In this document: one piece after another, positions 1 to 12,915 of the stretch
How positions within the stretch are numbered: the stretch's first letter is position 1
How the letters are laid out: the number at the start of each line of letters is the position of its first letter
Assembly (NCBI GenBank): GCA_039602395.1
Contig: JBCNJP010000025.1
Location: 97,877,265 to 97,941,264 of the forward strand
DNA from: Deinandra increscens subsp. villosa
Lineage: Eukaryota; Streptophyta; Magnoliopsida; Asterales; Asteraceae
Reading direction: 5' to 3'
DNA length: 64,000 bases
Translations under genes and position numbers: made by a program
Notes under the pieces: generated by a model
Told to the model about the DNA's origin: nothing
The model's input: only the letters and a program-made list of their open reading frames with translations
Database searches by the model: none

Positions 1-1
1 T

Positions 2-343
2 AACCAGTCCATGTTCAAATCGTACCTCGGGAGACCGTGGAAGCTGTATTCGAGAACCGTGATTTTACGGACGTATATCGGAGATCTGATCGAGCCGGCG
101 GGGTGGTTGGAGTGGGACGGGGATTTTGCACTCAGTACGCTTTACTATGGGGAGTATATGAACAGAGGGCCTGGATCGAATACAAGTGCTAGGGTTACGT
201 GGCCGGGATACGTACCGGTGATGAATGAGACGGAGGCCGGACAGTTCACCGTCGGGAACTTTATTCAGGGGGCGGAATGGCTGAACGGAACTGATGTTCC
301 CTACTATCTCGATCTTCAACAGAATTTAACCGTTTCCAGCTGA
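2..343 (+). CDS. PME: Pectin methylesterase, C-terminal end (partial)
   Basis: The reading frame is open from the window edge to a TGA at 341-343 and gives the last ~114 residues. Just after the edge is the motif LGRPWK, a PME signature containing the Arg and Trp of the substrate cleft. It is followed by WLEWDG and the YYGEYMNRGPGS block, both typical of the family C-terminus. PMEs remove methyl esters from homogalacturonan in the cell wall. The two catalytic Asp residues, the signal peptide and any inhibitor-like pro-region lie upstream of the window. The gene ends convergently with the sucrose synthase gene on the other strand. The family is certain from the motifs; the exact paralogue is not. 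Confidence 0.95.
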   Translation, partial: NQSMFKSYLGRPWKLYSRTVILRTYIGDLIEPAGWLEWDGDFALSTLYYGEYMNRGPGSNTSARVTWPGYVPVMNETEAGQFTVGNFIQGAEWLNGTDVPYYLDLQQNLTVSS

Positions 344-959
344 AGGTTGTTTAGCTCAAAGTAGAGATTGATAGATGGAAAAAAAAAATTGTATTTCCTG
401 GAAATTGTTTGAATAAATTATCATTTTATTGTTGCAGAATGGTTAAAGAAGTCAACTTATAAGTTCATGAATATTATTCTTTCACTTCATGAATGTTCTC
501 CGATTGCATCTAGTCACATCAAAACTAAAGATTCGTCGGAGAGTATATCCAAAAAAAACAAAATCACACCCTAATTGTTTGGTTAATTGTTCGGTTCGGT
601 TAAGGCGGTTAATTAGATTACCCTATGATATAATGATAAGTTGATAACACTATACATCTATAGGGTTGTAACATGTTTTCTCTTTCCCGGTTTTTGTCGT
701 AAGCATGAGTTTCAACATAACCCAATATATACTAGCCAAGTATATATTATTAGACATCTAGAAAGGCTAATTCATATGCCTCACATTTATACAGCCAAGA
801 AGATCAATTTGTAATTATAACGTGTTTAGCTTGTAAAAACTTTATTGCATCTAGGGCTACCTTTATGTGCTTTTACCAAACCATTTCCATGAAGGATTGG
901 TTTTGACCCGTTTCACCATAACCAAACAGGTTCCTCTGAATAAGCCGGTTTAAACACCT
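344..959. other. Convergent intergenic region
   Basis: AT-rich sequence between two genes that end towards each other. It should contain both 3' UTRs. I see no open frame and no recognisable repeat. Confidence 0.6.
412..417 (+). promoter_or_regulatory. Candidate poly(A) signal of the PME gene
   Basis: AATAAA lies 69 bases after the PME stop codon in a T-rich stretch, a usual place for a plant near-upstream element. Confidence 0.4.
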
Positions 960-3900
960 CTATGGCTCATCATCAATAGCCAGTGGAACAGATTTCACCT
1001 GAACAGAAAGTTGCGATTATGAAACTAATATACATATCAGTATAATATATGATCTGTGAGGAGGTTGAAAACCTTTCATTCTTTGAATAACACCTTGAAT
1101 AACCTTCAACCCCTTTGACACGCTTAACTTTTTTGGCTAAATTCATTCTTACTAAATTATCTAAACTCGACCACACTATAGCATATACTTTAAACAATAA
1201 ACAGGATTTAATACTCACCAGATCACGGAACTTAAGAATATAAAACATCTCAAGATATCGCCTTGTTTCACGCCTCTCAAGTTTCGAGACATACTTCCAG
1301 AAGCTATAAACTCCAGCTAATGTCATTAAACGTTCAGAGTAAATCTTCCATGTGTACCTATAAGTAACATTACAAACTTCTCGAGTCAATCATCAATGAA
1401 CTGTTTATTACTCGTCGGTTTCAATATACCTTTCATATATTCTTTTAAGCCCGCCTTCAGATATCTTCAGCCAGTAACTCGGTTCCTCCTTGCATTTCTG
1501 AAAAAAGTTAGCCATTGTGACTGCCGCAGTATCTGGATGATATGGATCAATATGGAAGCCTGAAACACCATCTTCAATTATCTCTGCTGGACCACCATGG
1601 CAAGTTGCAAATGTTGGAAGCCCACAAGTCATGGCTTCCACCACTGTAAGCCCAAAAGCTTCATAAAAAGCAGGCTGAAATCACCAGAGTGAAGAACTCT
1701 TTATTAAAATGAGATTAAATGATAAATTTTATATAGAGTTGTTTTGCTTAAAATACCTAAGTACTTTTTTATTTGTCCTGTTTTAGTCATTGTATATTTT
1801 TTTCTAAAAAATCTTAATCGTTAAAAGATGACTCTATGTCCATTTGAGTCATTATGTATGAAATGATAATCTTTCTATAAAAAATGTTAAATTTACGCAT
1901 AAGCTTTTTAGATATGTATATAACATAATAATTTACACAGAAATGTTAAATTTACGATTATTAAATGACACGACCAGTACACAAAACCATCTTTTAATGT
2001 TCAGAATGTGAAATATAGAAAAATAACTTGACATTTTTAAATAAATAAACCATGGTATTATACCTGTACAAAGATACCTCTTCGATCAGCAATGTAGCGA
2101 TAAAGTTCACCATTTTGTGCACGGTTTGTTTGTGCTGAAATCCATCTCATCTGACCATCCAATTTGAATTTCTTGAAAAGATCATGCATTTTTTCAATTT
2201 CTGCAATTTCTTCTCTATCGCTAGACCTCTTCACATTAATGTAACCAGCAACCACAACAAGGTTAGCTAGTTCCCTAAGCTTATTATTCTTAGCATAACA
2301 CTCAACCAGACCCGTAATGTTCTTCACATGATCAAGTCTTGCCATTGAAAAAATCACTGGTTTTGATTGATCACGCAGATTTCCACTGTAAAAGTTCAAG
2401 AAAACTGCCAATTATCAAATGAACTGTTTGATAACATTCTTCTTTTTATGAAAAGTCTAAGTGAACATGAAAAGAAAAATGAAATGACATGAAAAGTGAC
2501 TCACAAGTGATCTTCGTTCTGCTTAGGGTCATATAATAACTTCTCAATTGTAGTATGAAGAGATGTGAGTCTTTTTTCCTTATCAGTGTATGGGAAGTAA
2601 ATGGTCATATCTGCCCCTGGAGAGACAATGTTGAACTTAGGGTCAAAAACGTCAATACCATGAACAACCCTGTACAGGCCTGGGAGAGTGAAAGATGAAT
2701 GACTCTCATATTGTCCAACAGTATTTTTCCTGAAATTTATATGTAAATATTATAAGCTGATAAAGTTTTAACATGGAGCAACTGAAGCATACCAACAATC
2801 AAAACTCACGTTCCTGCGATCTCTTGGTATGTGCTGGTGATGATAAAATCTGCATTGTTCATGGCTAAAAGATCAGCAGTAAATTGACAAGAAAAGTGAT
2901 ATTTCTCATCAAATTTCTTCCAATATATGTCAGAATCTGGGTACTTTGTTTTTTCCAAAGCATGAGCAATGTTGCACTGTATTTGTCAAAAGTTTGATCA
3001 ACAAATTTCACCATTTTAAGAGGGATTGAAGATTTCATGTTCAAAAAAGTTAGTTACCTGGGTTACTCCCATTTTGTAAGATAATAAAGAGGCAACAAGA
3101 TTTCCATCACTGTAATTTCCAATTATAAGATCTGGAGCACCATGTAACTCAGCAGAAATCTCACTTGCTGCATCCTAATAATGGACCAAACACAATATTC
3201 ATGACAAAAATGAAAGAATATTAACAATTATGTTCAACTTTTTAATATATCCATCAATAATATAACAGACACAAATCTCAAAGATAGTTTGAGATGTAAA
3301 TTAATAATACTACGGAAAAATTAATTTGGTAGACTGATTTACCGCAGCAAATTTCTCCAAATAAGGCCATACATCAAACCTTGAGATCCATTTGCGAAGA
3401 ATCCCTTTCTCAGTCCTGAAAGGAACGCGCAGTATATGTGTGTGTTCAGTGCCACTGACTCTTTCCAGTCGCTGGTTACAAGATGTGCCTTTTGCATCAG
3501 GTATCAACCGAGTCACCTTACATAAGAAATTAAAATACCTTTAGACAAATGCCAAAAACACAGCTCACATAAAAGATAAAACATGATCAGAATATACATA
3601 AACTGGTTAAATGCATGAATCTGGAAAAAGCGACTCGGATACATATTTATACGTACAATCAGAATCTTAGGTTTGATATCCAGTCCTTGACGCTTTAATC
3701 TAAGAAGCATCTCATTCTCCAAGGCACGGACTTGATCCAGTATATATACAATCTGTGTGCAAAATGAAAGTAAGCATCATTGCCGGTTATAGTGCAACCA
3801 TAATTAAGATATAATCTTGTTAGCAATCACATAATCATATGAGATTCGTATTTTAGATTTCAGTTTACCTGGCCACCAGTGTCTGGCAAGCCCAAAACAT

Positions 3901-6205
3901 TTGCTTGCCCGAAGTAACCATGTATTGATAATATGACCACATTAAACACCATAGGTATTCTAGCAAGAAAAGTTTCCAAAATGGAAGGATCTGGAGCTTG
4001 GAGAATGTCTGAGAGAAGATGCATCATCTCAAGGATTCTTTCAGCATTGTTTCCCCATCCTCTTTCAAAACCCATTCCTTGCAATCTGCAATCAAATAAA
4101 GTTATATGTTGAAGCACATGAAAGAAAGAAAAAAAAATCTTGAATGTGTGGGCCTTTAAGAGAAAGATGCTAACTCATGTTGAATCTCAGAGTAGGCTGT
4201 ATCAGATGGAAGCTTAGAAAGATAATCCTCTGCCTTAACCAAAGAAGATTGAAGTATAGGCATACTAATTATGCGGTCATTCAACATCATTACCTACAAA
4301 ACACTTAAGAAGGTTAAGGGGTGTTCGGTTTGTGATCAGGAATCACTATGGGTATGGCCGTATGGGTTTTATAGCAGTATAAGTGGTAATGTTTCTCTCT
4401 TGATGACACACAATGGTGGGTTTCTGATATGAGCCAAAAATGGAGGCAAAGTGAAAGTATATTATTGATATGTTTGCCTTACCTGATCTGGGTTTATATA
4501 GGGACGAAGGGCACCAAAACAGCGCCAAACCAACCGTTGTAACAGTTATTGACAACCGCCTTTGGCCACCAACTAATCATCAATATTACAACTTAGCACG
4601 TGTCTTACTTTGTCACACTAATTACATATAAACGTAAATACTTAAGTTTAAATAATTATAATGCTAACAAGCAGGATGGAATGTAGAAGCCCCAATTTTG
4701 AGGATATGGTTTCTTATTTTTAAAACACATAACTTCAAACCAAACACTATCTTCCCATTCCCTAATTCCCAGACCCTCAATCCAAACACAGCCCATGTTG
4801 TCACATCCCGCATGCCATTCCAATTCTCAAGTACAGATGGGAGGCAGAGATATACATGCTGTAGTTTACCAAGTAACTAGGGCTGTGTTTTATTTAGTGT
4901 CTGGTATCACTATGTGTATTGCTTTGATACCCAAGTGGAATGGCAATGGAAATTAATTTATAAAGCCATCTCCGTTGGTAGGATTAAAAAAATACCCAAT
5001 TTCAAGAATATGATTCCTAATTTTAAGCATACCCTCAAAACCAAAGATTCCCATTCCTTCATGCTCAAACCCATGATCCACACACACCCTAGAAGTATCC
5101 AAACATGAAACTCACGTGTCCATCATGTCTGTGCGTTCGTAGGAAATTGAGGAGTGGTTCCATACAATCTTTGCTGTGAAACATGCTTGAAGACAAGTGG
5201 CGATTAAGGAACTGAACTCCATTGCCTATGGATGAAGAGCGGGTTGGTCTAGGAAACGAAGCATTGAATGGCTCAAAATCCAGCTCCAGCACATAAGAGG
5301 AGTTGTACCTGTAACATATTTGAAACAAGAAAATACAAGTATTTTGTATGTCAGTTATACAACCGGACATTATCATATATCATCTCATAAGATAAATAGT
5401 GGAAGAAACTTACTGTCCGACAAGTTCTTCCTTGAAGACAAGATACTCCGAAGCAGTCAGTTGTTCCACTCTTAGTTGGTATGCATCAACACGCACATAT
5501 TCCCAAACACCAGGTCTTGGACGAACTGCTAAAGCTACAAAAGGAGGTAGAACTATGCACTCCTGTCATTTGACAAGAGAAGATTGCTCTTAGAAAAAAA
5601 GAAAACAAAAAATAAAAAACTAATTTGGACAAATAAGCAAACTTATGCAACTCCATACTGATTCCTGACAAATAAGCAAAACGCTAATTGAGCACAATAT
5701 GAAAAAAGTTCAGAACAGAGCAATCATGATCTAAACCGTCTGAACGTCAATCTCCCTTAATAGCGAAATCAAATACAAGTATGGGCGTACTTCAGCGATA
5801 ACAGATGGAAATCGCCGATAGTTTAGACAATAATCAAGCGAGATCAAAACTCCCAAGACCTAACTCAGTCCACAACGATCTTACCTGCGAGGTCTTCAGG
5901 GCGTCTCCAAAAGGACCATCAGTAAGCTTCTGGCGTGAAGTATCATCACCGATGATATTCTCAAGTTCATCGAGTATTTGATGCGGCTGCAATATGGCCT
6001 TCCCCTGAGCCACATACCTAAACAAACACAAAACTACAAAATCAGTCTATAAGCAAAACATAACCCTAAAATCCGGTTCGTTTCGTTTAGAATGCTTAAT
6101 CAATCACCTGGTAAGAAGAGAGACGATTTCGTTGCGATGAGCGGCCAGAGTTTCTTCAACACGCTCTCGAATACTATGCGTTCTGCTCAATTTAGTCGTC
6201 GCCAT
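960..6205 (-). CDS. SUS: Sucrose synthase, complete, 15 coding exons (SUS2/SUS3 clade)
   Basis: Joining exons 6205-6108, 6017-5885, 5562-5414, 5308-5116, 4293-4175, 4085-3869, 3752-3657, 3516-3343, 3174-3058, 2976-2810, 2729-2505, 2385-2064, 1674-1430, 1357-1219 and 998-960 keeps one frame (2433 nt, 810 aa, the usual length). All introns are GT-AG. The enzyme interconverts sucrose + UDP with UDP-glucose + fructose in the cytosol. Visible: an N-terminal RTHS context with Ser11, the site phosphorylated by calcium-dependent kinases in homologues; the DTGGQ loop at about 299-303; the UDP-binding Arg579 and Lys584 (RLDHVKN); and the GT4 E-x7-E pair Glu675/Glu683. From memory of homologues, the closest type is Arabidopsis SUS3, with the same C-terminal RDLVK start. 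Residue 285 is Ile where LSPHGYF is usual. Intron 4 is enlarged by repeats. Confidence 0.96.
4318..5096. repeat. Two diverged MITE-like copies inside SUS intron 4
   Basis: Copy A (about 4318-4797) and copy B (about 4878-5096) share a left block (GGTATCACTATG type) and a right block (CCAATTTT..ATATG..CCCATTCC type). Their outer ends are roughly inverted (GGGSTGTG against CACASCCC). The shape suggests a short inverted-repeat DNA element, but I could not find clean target duplications. Confidence 0.45.
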
Positions 6206-6478
6206 TGATTAACTCGAGTAACTACGCGAAGATTGTTCCGGAGGATCGATGGTTACGTGCACTAGATCGCCTATTTGGATCATCGAATAACTCTTTGGAA
6301 TGAGAGATCAAATCATAATGATGTACAATCTTATCGGATTCACATATCGCTATCGAAGATCAATCATGATTAATTATGTGGTTTTGATTATTGTAATGGT
6401 GAAGAACACATCTGTCGCGCTCTCAGACGATCTCGTGTCCATGCAGTTTATCTGGATCCGTTTGTTTATTGGTAATTG

Positions 6479-6488
6479 TATATATATA
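6479..6488 (-). promoter_or_regulatory. Possible TATA box for SUS
   Basis: A (TA)5 run lies 274 bases upstream of the SUS start codon. It fits a ~240-base leader, but no initiator can be confirmed. A leader intron, common in SUS genes, would move the real promoter. Confidence 0.22.
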
Positions 6489-6636
6489 CAATCCTAAACT
6501 TTGTCTATGTCTCCGTGCCCGGTTCACCTTTCTTTTATATTATATTGTCGGAGCCCATCGGATTTATTGGATACGTGGCTGCTCTAATCGACCTCGCAGC
6601 ATAAAGGTTATACACATCGTCTTTCCTTTGTTTCCT

Positions 6637-6903
6637 TTAGCAAAACCCCAATTCCTCCACCGGCAGCCACCGTTCGCCGCCGCCGCCGCCGCCAAACAAT
6701 CATACCCATACCCTTCTAAACAAAGAGCTTCACCAATTAGCGACGAAGAAGAGCCTCACGGCAACAATTTGAACAATCCGGCCACCACCGACGACAGCGG
6801 CGGCGGCGACGAGAGGCTAAGAAAGGGGTCACCATGGCAGAGAATGAAATGGACGGATACCATGGTGAGGTTAATCAGAGCGAAATATCTCAATTACGTC
6901 TGA
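6637..6903 (+). pseudogene. HRA1-like trihelix transcription factor, N-terminal fragment
   Basis: An open frame encodes a poly-Ala tract, an acidic ISDEEEP stretch, a Gly/Asp-rich linker and then KGSPWQRMKWTDTMVRL. That last string is the start of the trihelix (MYB/SANT-like) DNA-binding domain of the At3g10040/HRA1 type. Homology stops right after TMVRL: the frame runs on for seven unrelated residues to a stop at 6901-6903, so most of the DNA-binding domain and all of the C-terminal part are missing. The piece lies head-to-head with SUS, about 430 bases from its start. It is most simply a truncated gene copy or a fragment captured by a transposon, since the following DNA holds Helitron-like tails. 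An in-frame Met upstream exists but is not convincing. Confidence 0.6.
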
Positions 6904-9900
6904 ATGTGTGCTAGAATTGGAGTTAGGTTACTCATTGCGGCATACTCCAATTCCACTATTAGTTGTTGTGTGTGGAGTTCGATCGACCTCTGGATGTGAC
7001 CGTAATCGACTTTTCAGTAAGTAGAGCATTTGATTTTCTCTAATTGTAAGGCTTGAAGTTTGACGTGTCTTGAACGCTGAGTTTTGAGGGCTTTTCATTT
7101 GAATCTTAGGTTCAATTGGCACCTCTAGAATTTCTGTAGGAGTAATCTGATGTCTGAACCCATTTGGTATTTGTGCAATTTACATGTAGTTTTGGTTACA
7201 ATCTTTGATAGACAATGACAATTTTGAACTTTAGGTTTACAATCATGTTAGCCCTATTTCACTTCATGAATCCTTTTATATATGCTTTGACAAACATGTA
7301 ATTGGGGATGTATTTTTTTTTTCCTGATTTTATCAGATTCAAGTATTAAAGAAGGTGTTGTTTTTTATTTTTGTTCTTCAATTTGATTTCATTTGTTGAT
7401 GTCTTTTCCAGTTGGATTAGTCACCAAATGGTGCCAATTTGCTTCTAAAATATGATTAAGACTTATGAAATATGGTTAGTTTGGGTAATACACGAATGAA
7501 ATATGCAATTTCAAGACTTTCCAATGCCTATGATCAGAAAGAATGTTATAGGGTCCAATATTATTATGGATTTTGATCAGCTATGTAATGTGGTTAAAGA
7601 AAGTATTGCCTCAAGATAAGATGTTATTATAGTACTGATGATTTCAACTTTGTGAGATGATTGTTTTTTTTTTCTTCATAAATGACAGGTTCTAAACTAT
7701 ATTTAAGAGCGCAGAGTTTGACTATTGAATCAACAAGATAAAAGTTGACCCATTTCTAAGCATATACAATTCAAGAAACTAAACAGATCCATCTTAATTC
7801 GTAGATAAATTCCACATTCTTGACTACCAAATATACCTTTTTTAACTGAATTATTACCAGGTACTTAACACAAAACAAAGTGGAAAGTTAAAACAATAGA
7901 GATAAGTTGATGAACTGATGGTTTTAGCTGATTACAGATCAATTATGAAGATTATAATGGAAGAATAAATTGAATATAACAAATTAATCATTGGAATCCA
8001 CAGAGATAAACTAAAAAAGAACAAAAGCACATACCTTTGTTAAAAAACAAAGTCAACTTTCTCCTCCCTTTCTTATTCCAAATCACACAAACCCAACGGA
8101 TTTAATTTGATTAATCAAGTGATAATGAAATGTTGTTTAATGAAACCTAATCGCAAGTTATAGTTCTATCGTTTACCCTGCAGCAACTTCATTTTTTTTA
8201 ATTTTTATATGTGGCGGGTGTTGCAAACTAACTTTGTCTTCTGAAGATGCATTTTTGGTCAAATATGTATGCCCAACTTTTCTATTTCCTTCATATGTTC
8301 ATAAAGCCATTACATATTCATACAGATTTTGAATACATGCCTCTGATGTCTAATGAATCATTACCTGCAAGGTTTTGTTGCTGTACAGTTTTATTGCCTG
8401 TTTATAAGAATAAAAATATTCTACTTAATGTATTTATAAGTTATAACTACTCTGTATCAGGTTATTTGCTATCTGTTTTTGCTCCTTCAATCTTGGCTTT
8501 CCTAGAGTTCAATTTCTTTTTTATGTTTGCAGCTGAATATCACTGATTTCTTCACCCCAGGTATGTGCCCTAATTCAGTTCCTTTATTCAATAAATTTTC
8601 TACTATACCTGAGGATGAACTTTTCTTATTGTTTATTCCAATGATTTCTTAAACGGGCCTCGATTGTTATTTTACACTTATGTTTGCCTATGTTTACGAT
8701 TCAAATCGGGTCGTCGTTTGTAAACTACACATGTTTCTGTGACTATGACTTTTGTTTAGACCATAGGTGTAATGATTGTAGATAGAGTTGATCACAGAAT
8801 GTATATCTTTGACCTGCTTCATTATAAGTTATGGACTAACATATTTTGGTTTTTCACCTCTCTTTATAGTAAATTGTACTTTAGGTATAGGTTAAATCGT
8901 GCATAATAGTAGCAGAAGGAGAAAGATTTGCCTCAATATCAGCAGTAAGATAGTTGATTACAGACCCTATATCTTTGAGTCGCTTTCTACTGAATCATCA
9001 TGTAGTTTTGCCCTATTATTACAAGGTAAACGAGTTTTTTTGATGTATGCTTCATAGGGTTTTCGATATACATGCTATTGTTTGCTAAAAGATTGGGTAC
9101 CCTTTTTCCTATACTCATTTATTACATCTTACTTAGCATCAAATGATCTCTTTTATCTATACCTGGGTATGATTCGCTATATCACATGCGATATTAGACA
9201 ACCATTTTCTTCCGTTTATTATTCATTCCTCTGTAGGCCCCCTTTTTGTATCAATGGTTCCTCAACTCATTCCTGTAAAGTAAAAAAAAAGGATACAAAA
9301 GATTTAACCTGCACGTAGATATGTCCAACGTACAAATGCTTTGGAAATTAATCAGACCATGTCTGCACATTGTGAAAAAGTCCTAATCCTTTAGTCGAAC
9401 AAACTACAGCTGTGAAGGTAAACATATCTTATGGACTGTTCCCTGATTGCTGTAAGGTTTAAAAGGGTTCCATATACTTATATCTATTAGTTATATATTT
9501 ATTTTAGATAATTAAAACAAGATTAGATCAGACTAATTGAAGTCAATTAGTAAAGTTACACATTCCTATTAGTATGCATACTGTTTGGATTTTGGTGCTT
9601 TGTGAATTTTAATCTACATGGATATGGTCCTGACTGAATAAGAGTTATGTAACCACACCTACTTTTCAACATACTCTTTAAGAGATATGATCATGCACCA
9701 TAGCAGTTGAAGGTTTGGATTTGAAGAAACAGAGTTATAAAAGTTCCATTTATAGGAGGTATTCAAGTATTTGAATAGTTAAAGAAAGGGGCGATGATGA
9801 TGTTTAAGAAGAATCAGGAAGCATATTATTAAGGTAGAATCATGTAAATAGAAAAGTAGGGAAGATATAAGATTTATTACCGTGGATAATTGAGGGATTT

Positions 9901-10560
9901 GGAGGGATGACAATAAGGTAGGAAGGAGAATTGCAGGTTTTGGGGGTTGTTAGGTTTAAATACATTGACGTGGTGGAGTAAGAGTGTGACGGTTGACATG
10001 ACGGTGACGGCGGTGACGGTTGCTCCTCTCTCTTCTCCATTCACTCCGCACTGTCGCTCCCATCATCGTTCATGTTCGTAATATAACTACTGATCGGATT
10101 TATGGAAAAGTTGGAATCCAGATATCGCAGTTGAAGCCCTGATCTGCGATATCATACATACCCAAAAAGGTCAGATTTTTCTTCTAGAACTGGTCGGATT
10201 CAAAGAAAAGTTATTCAAGTATTTGAATAGTTTCTTTCTTTATTGTTAGTTTGTTACTATCTTATGCTTTTTAAATTTGGAATATAGCGCAAGAAAACCT
10301 TTTTTTTTTGTATGCAGGTTTGTGTGTAATATGGGCTGCATTTTGGATTTGGATAAGAGAGTTTTGAGGTTGAAATGTGAAAGGTATTATTGTAATCTCA
10401 GTTTTCTTTACATTTGATAATATGTGCTTTTCAAATAGAGAATTTTGAATTTTGGGGTTTTGGCTTTTTTATTAGTTTCGGTTTCTAATTGTTTCCTTTT
10501 CCATCTTATGAAATTACAAGTTCATAATTGATAATTCTAATTGTCATTTCGTGTTGCATT
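6904..10560. other. Gene-poor region with isolated exon-like pieces
   Basis: T-rich, intron-like sequence without an intact gene. A 28-base segment at 8533-8560 is bounded by a good acceptor (TTTGCAG) and donor (GTATGTG) but has no partner exons I can join. The rest has only chance open frames. Confidence 0.5.
9881..10040 (-). other. First-exon-like fragment, unknown
   Basis: Reading the minus strand, an ATG opens a Pro/Ser-rich frame (MEKREEQPSPPSPSC at the start) that runs 160 bases to a plausible donor (CACG|GTAATA). No following exon could be found. It may be a captured exon or chance. Confidence 0.22.
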
Positions 10561-10627
10561 TATGTGTCTGTAGTCTAGATAGATGTTGTTCATGGCGTGC
10601 TAGATTTGAGGCGGAGGGGTTTGGTTA

Positions 10628-10758
10628 TTAGCATGTTGGATGTTATCACAGGTTATTTAGGTGAGAAGTTGCAAACATACGTCACCTATGTTATAGCTTC
10701 CCTAACCGCACTTTTTAAACGGGTCGGCTCGGCGGCAACGCGCGGGTTTGGATGATGT
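10628..10758 (+). mobile_element. Helitron-like 3' terminus, copy 1
   Basis: About 130 bases nearly identical to 12267-12395. The segment ends in a short GC hairpin motif (GGCGGCAACGCGCGGG). Short GC hairpins near the 3' end are a hallmark of Helitrons. The terminal CTRR is not clear in this copy. Confidence 0.5.
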
Positions 10759-10977
10759 CTGTAGATGTAATCTTTTATATAATCTACGAAGACATTATAT
10801 CGATGCCTATACATTAATCTTATATGGTAATTATAGTGTTGTTAATAATAGTGAGTGTTGATGGATTTTTCGGTGTATAATTTTTTAGATATTAAGATAT
10901 ATTTTTGCAAATCTTTTCTTTTTTTGTTTTACTTTGTATTGTGTTCTTTGTGTTTTTTTAATCTTATACTCCAACAG

Positions 10978-11052
10978 GTCTTGATTCAACAGTTCGAAGA
11001 TGAGGTTACTGACCAGGGATGGAAAACTAGAAGGCTTCAACAGTGGTTACGG
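10978..11052 (+). other. Exon-like segment, unknown protein
   Basis: A 75-base open segment of 25 codons (starts VLIQQFEDEVTDQGWK) lies between a good acceptor (CCAACAG) and a weak donor (GTATAG). Another possible exon ends at 11312 before GTGCGT. I cannot name the protein. The position between Helitron-like tails suggests captured gene pieces. Confidence 0.28.
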
Positions 11053-11384
11053 GTATAGGAAACAACCACAATGGCTTTCGGTCGATTTTGACGCTTTTTG
11101 AAACATAAAATTTCTAAAGGTATATTTCTGACTTTTATATGCCATACTCTATTATACCTAATAAACTTAATTCCTAATTCACTACATTACTTTGTACATT
11201 TGATAAAATAAAACTAATGTGAAAAGTTTATCATAAACAGAAGATTCCGGAAAAAAGACTAGCATAAAAGATGGTTTTACGATTGGTTCAGGTCTAATAC
11301 CGAGTGGCCACAGGTGCGTTTGTGTTTGTTGGATACTTCCATTGCTTATTTATAGGTTCTATGTATGCTAGACATGTCAATACC

Positions 11385-11586
11385 TTTTATATTTGTAGCA
11401 CAGTGACATTTTTCTACCTTCATTTAATATCACACTATTTTTATGAAATCAATTATGGTAGATTGAGGAAGGTTTGACATTAGAGTTTTATATTTGTAGC
11501 ACAGTGACATTTTTCTACCTTCATTTAAAATCACACTATTTTTATGAAATCAATTATGGTAGATTGAGGAAGGTTTGACATTAGAA
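11385..11586. repeat. 101-bp direct tandem duplication
   Basis: Two adjacent units offset by 101 bases are identical except for about two positions; both contain GTAGCACAGTGACATTTTTC. Confidence 0.85.
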
Positions 11587-11977
11587 TTCAGATTTTGTGT
11601 ATTTGCATACAGATTAAGGAGGTTTGACATCAGATTACAGGCATGTCTCTCTCATAAATACAAGCCATGGATCACCTTTTATATCAGCCATAGAATCATG
11701 CCTACTTGCAGGTAACATGAATCAAGAAACTGATTTTGGATCATTTTGCCTTTTTTTAACGTAAGAGGAAATATTGGGCTGCAATACCAGCCATATATTG
11801 TCCTGTCATGGTAGTTTTGATTTTATATTTTCTTTACATGTGAATTTTATTGAATGATATAATTTTGATTATGATTTTAACATTTACTTTCTTTGTTGGA
11901 ACAAAATTTATATGGTTATCGACATTAGTTTCACACATCACTTATCTTTAATCGTTTTGCTAAACAACTTTCTAAAA

Positions 11978-12001
11978 CGGTGCGACTCCGCCGCGAAGCG
12001 C
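11978..12001 (+). mobile_element. Helitron-like GC hairpin remnant
   Basis: The motif CCGCCGCGAAGCGCGGGG resembles the hairpin of the neighbouring Helitron-like tails, but the flanks do not align with them. Confidence 0.3.
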
Positions 12002-12266
12002 GGGGAAAATGGACCATCTTTTGGACTATGTAAGATACGTACAACTATAGCTTTTGGTGGGAGTTAAATGCGGAGGTATCCGCTGTAGTTCTGTAGCAGA
12101 AAGAGGCCATCTTTTGGGGCTGGTAGCATAGGCCAGACTGCATTTTATAACTAGGGTATTTTGTAAGCTCAATAGTTGACTTTTCAGGAGTCAATCTGTG
12201 CTGCTACCTTAGGCTCTTGACTTAACAAAAGTCAGCCTGTTTTGGGCAATGTAAATATCATGTAGA

Positions 12267-12395
12267 TTAGCATGTTAGATGTTATCACAGGTTATTTAGG
12301 TGGAAAGTAGCAAACATACGTCACCTATGTTATAGCTTCCCTAACCGCACTTTTTAAACGGGTCGGCTCCGCGGCAACGTGCGGGTTGTCCTACT
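12267..12395 (+). mobile_element. Helitron-like 3' terminus, copy 2
   Basis: Matches 10628-10758 over its whole length with a few substitutions and ends in the same hairpin motif (CCGCGGCAACGTGCGGG). Two related tails 1.6 kb apart point to repeated insertion of one non-autonomous family. Confidence 0.5.
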
Positions 12396-12915
12396 TGTAC
12401 GTAAATATAACTCAATGTTCTCCATGACGTCGTTTGGTGCAGTAATAGATGATGCAATTACTGATGGTAGAAATCAGTGCTTTATTTTCTTACATTGCTA
12501 ATAACAACCCTTTATTCACATGTCGCCGCATCACCTTCAGCAGAGAGCCAAGAAACAACATCATGAGTAATCTCATCTAGCATCACCTCCCTTTGAAAAG
12601 ACTTACGTTTGTAAAATAACTATACTATAATTTCCTGGTTTGTTTGTAAATCTAACTTATCTCTGTATAATATTAGGTTTATTATCTTCTTTGTAAGTTG
12701 CAAACCTATACACGTATTACTTTCTCCGTCTATTATAAGAACGAGCTGTACTAAATTGTGCTAGGTTATTGGCACTGAACCATCCTTACCATAGAATTTT
12801 TTTTCATCTTTTGGCAACTCAAAATCATAACGGTTTAAAACACTTTAGGCCCATTTAACAAGCAAGTACTCCGACTTACCTCCAACATTTACAACCAATA
12901 ACTTGCAATCATATT

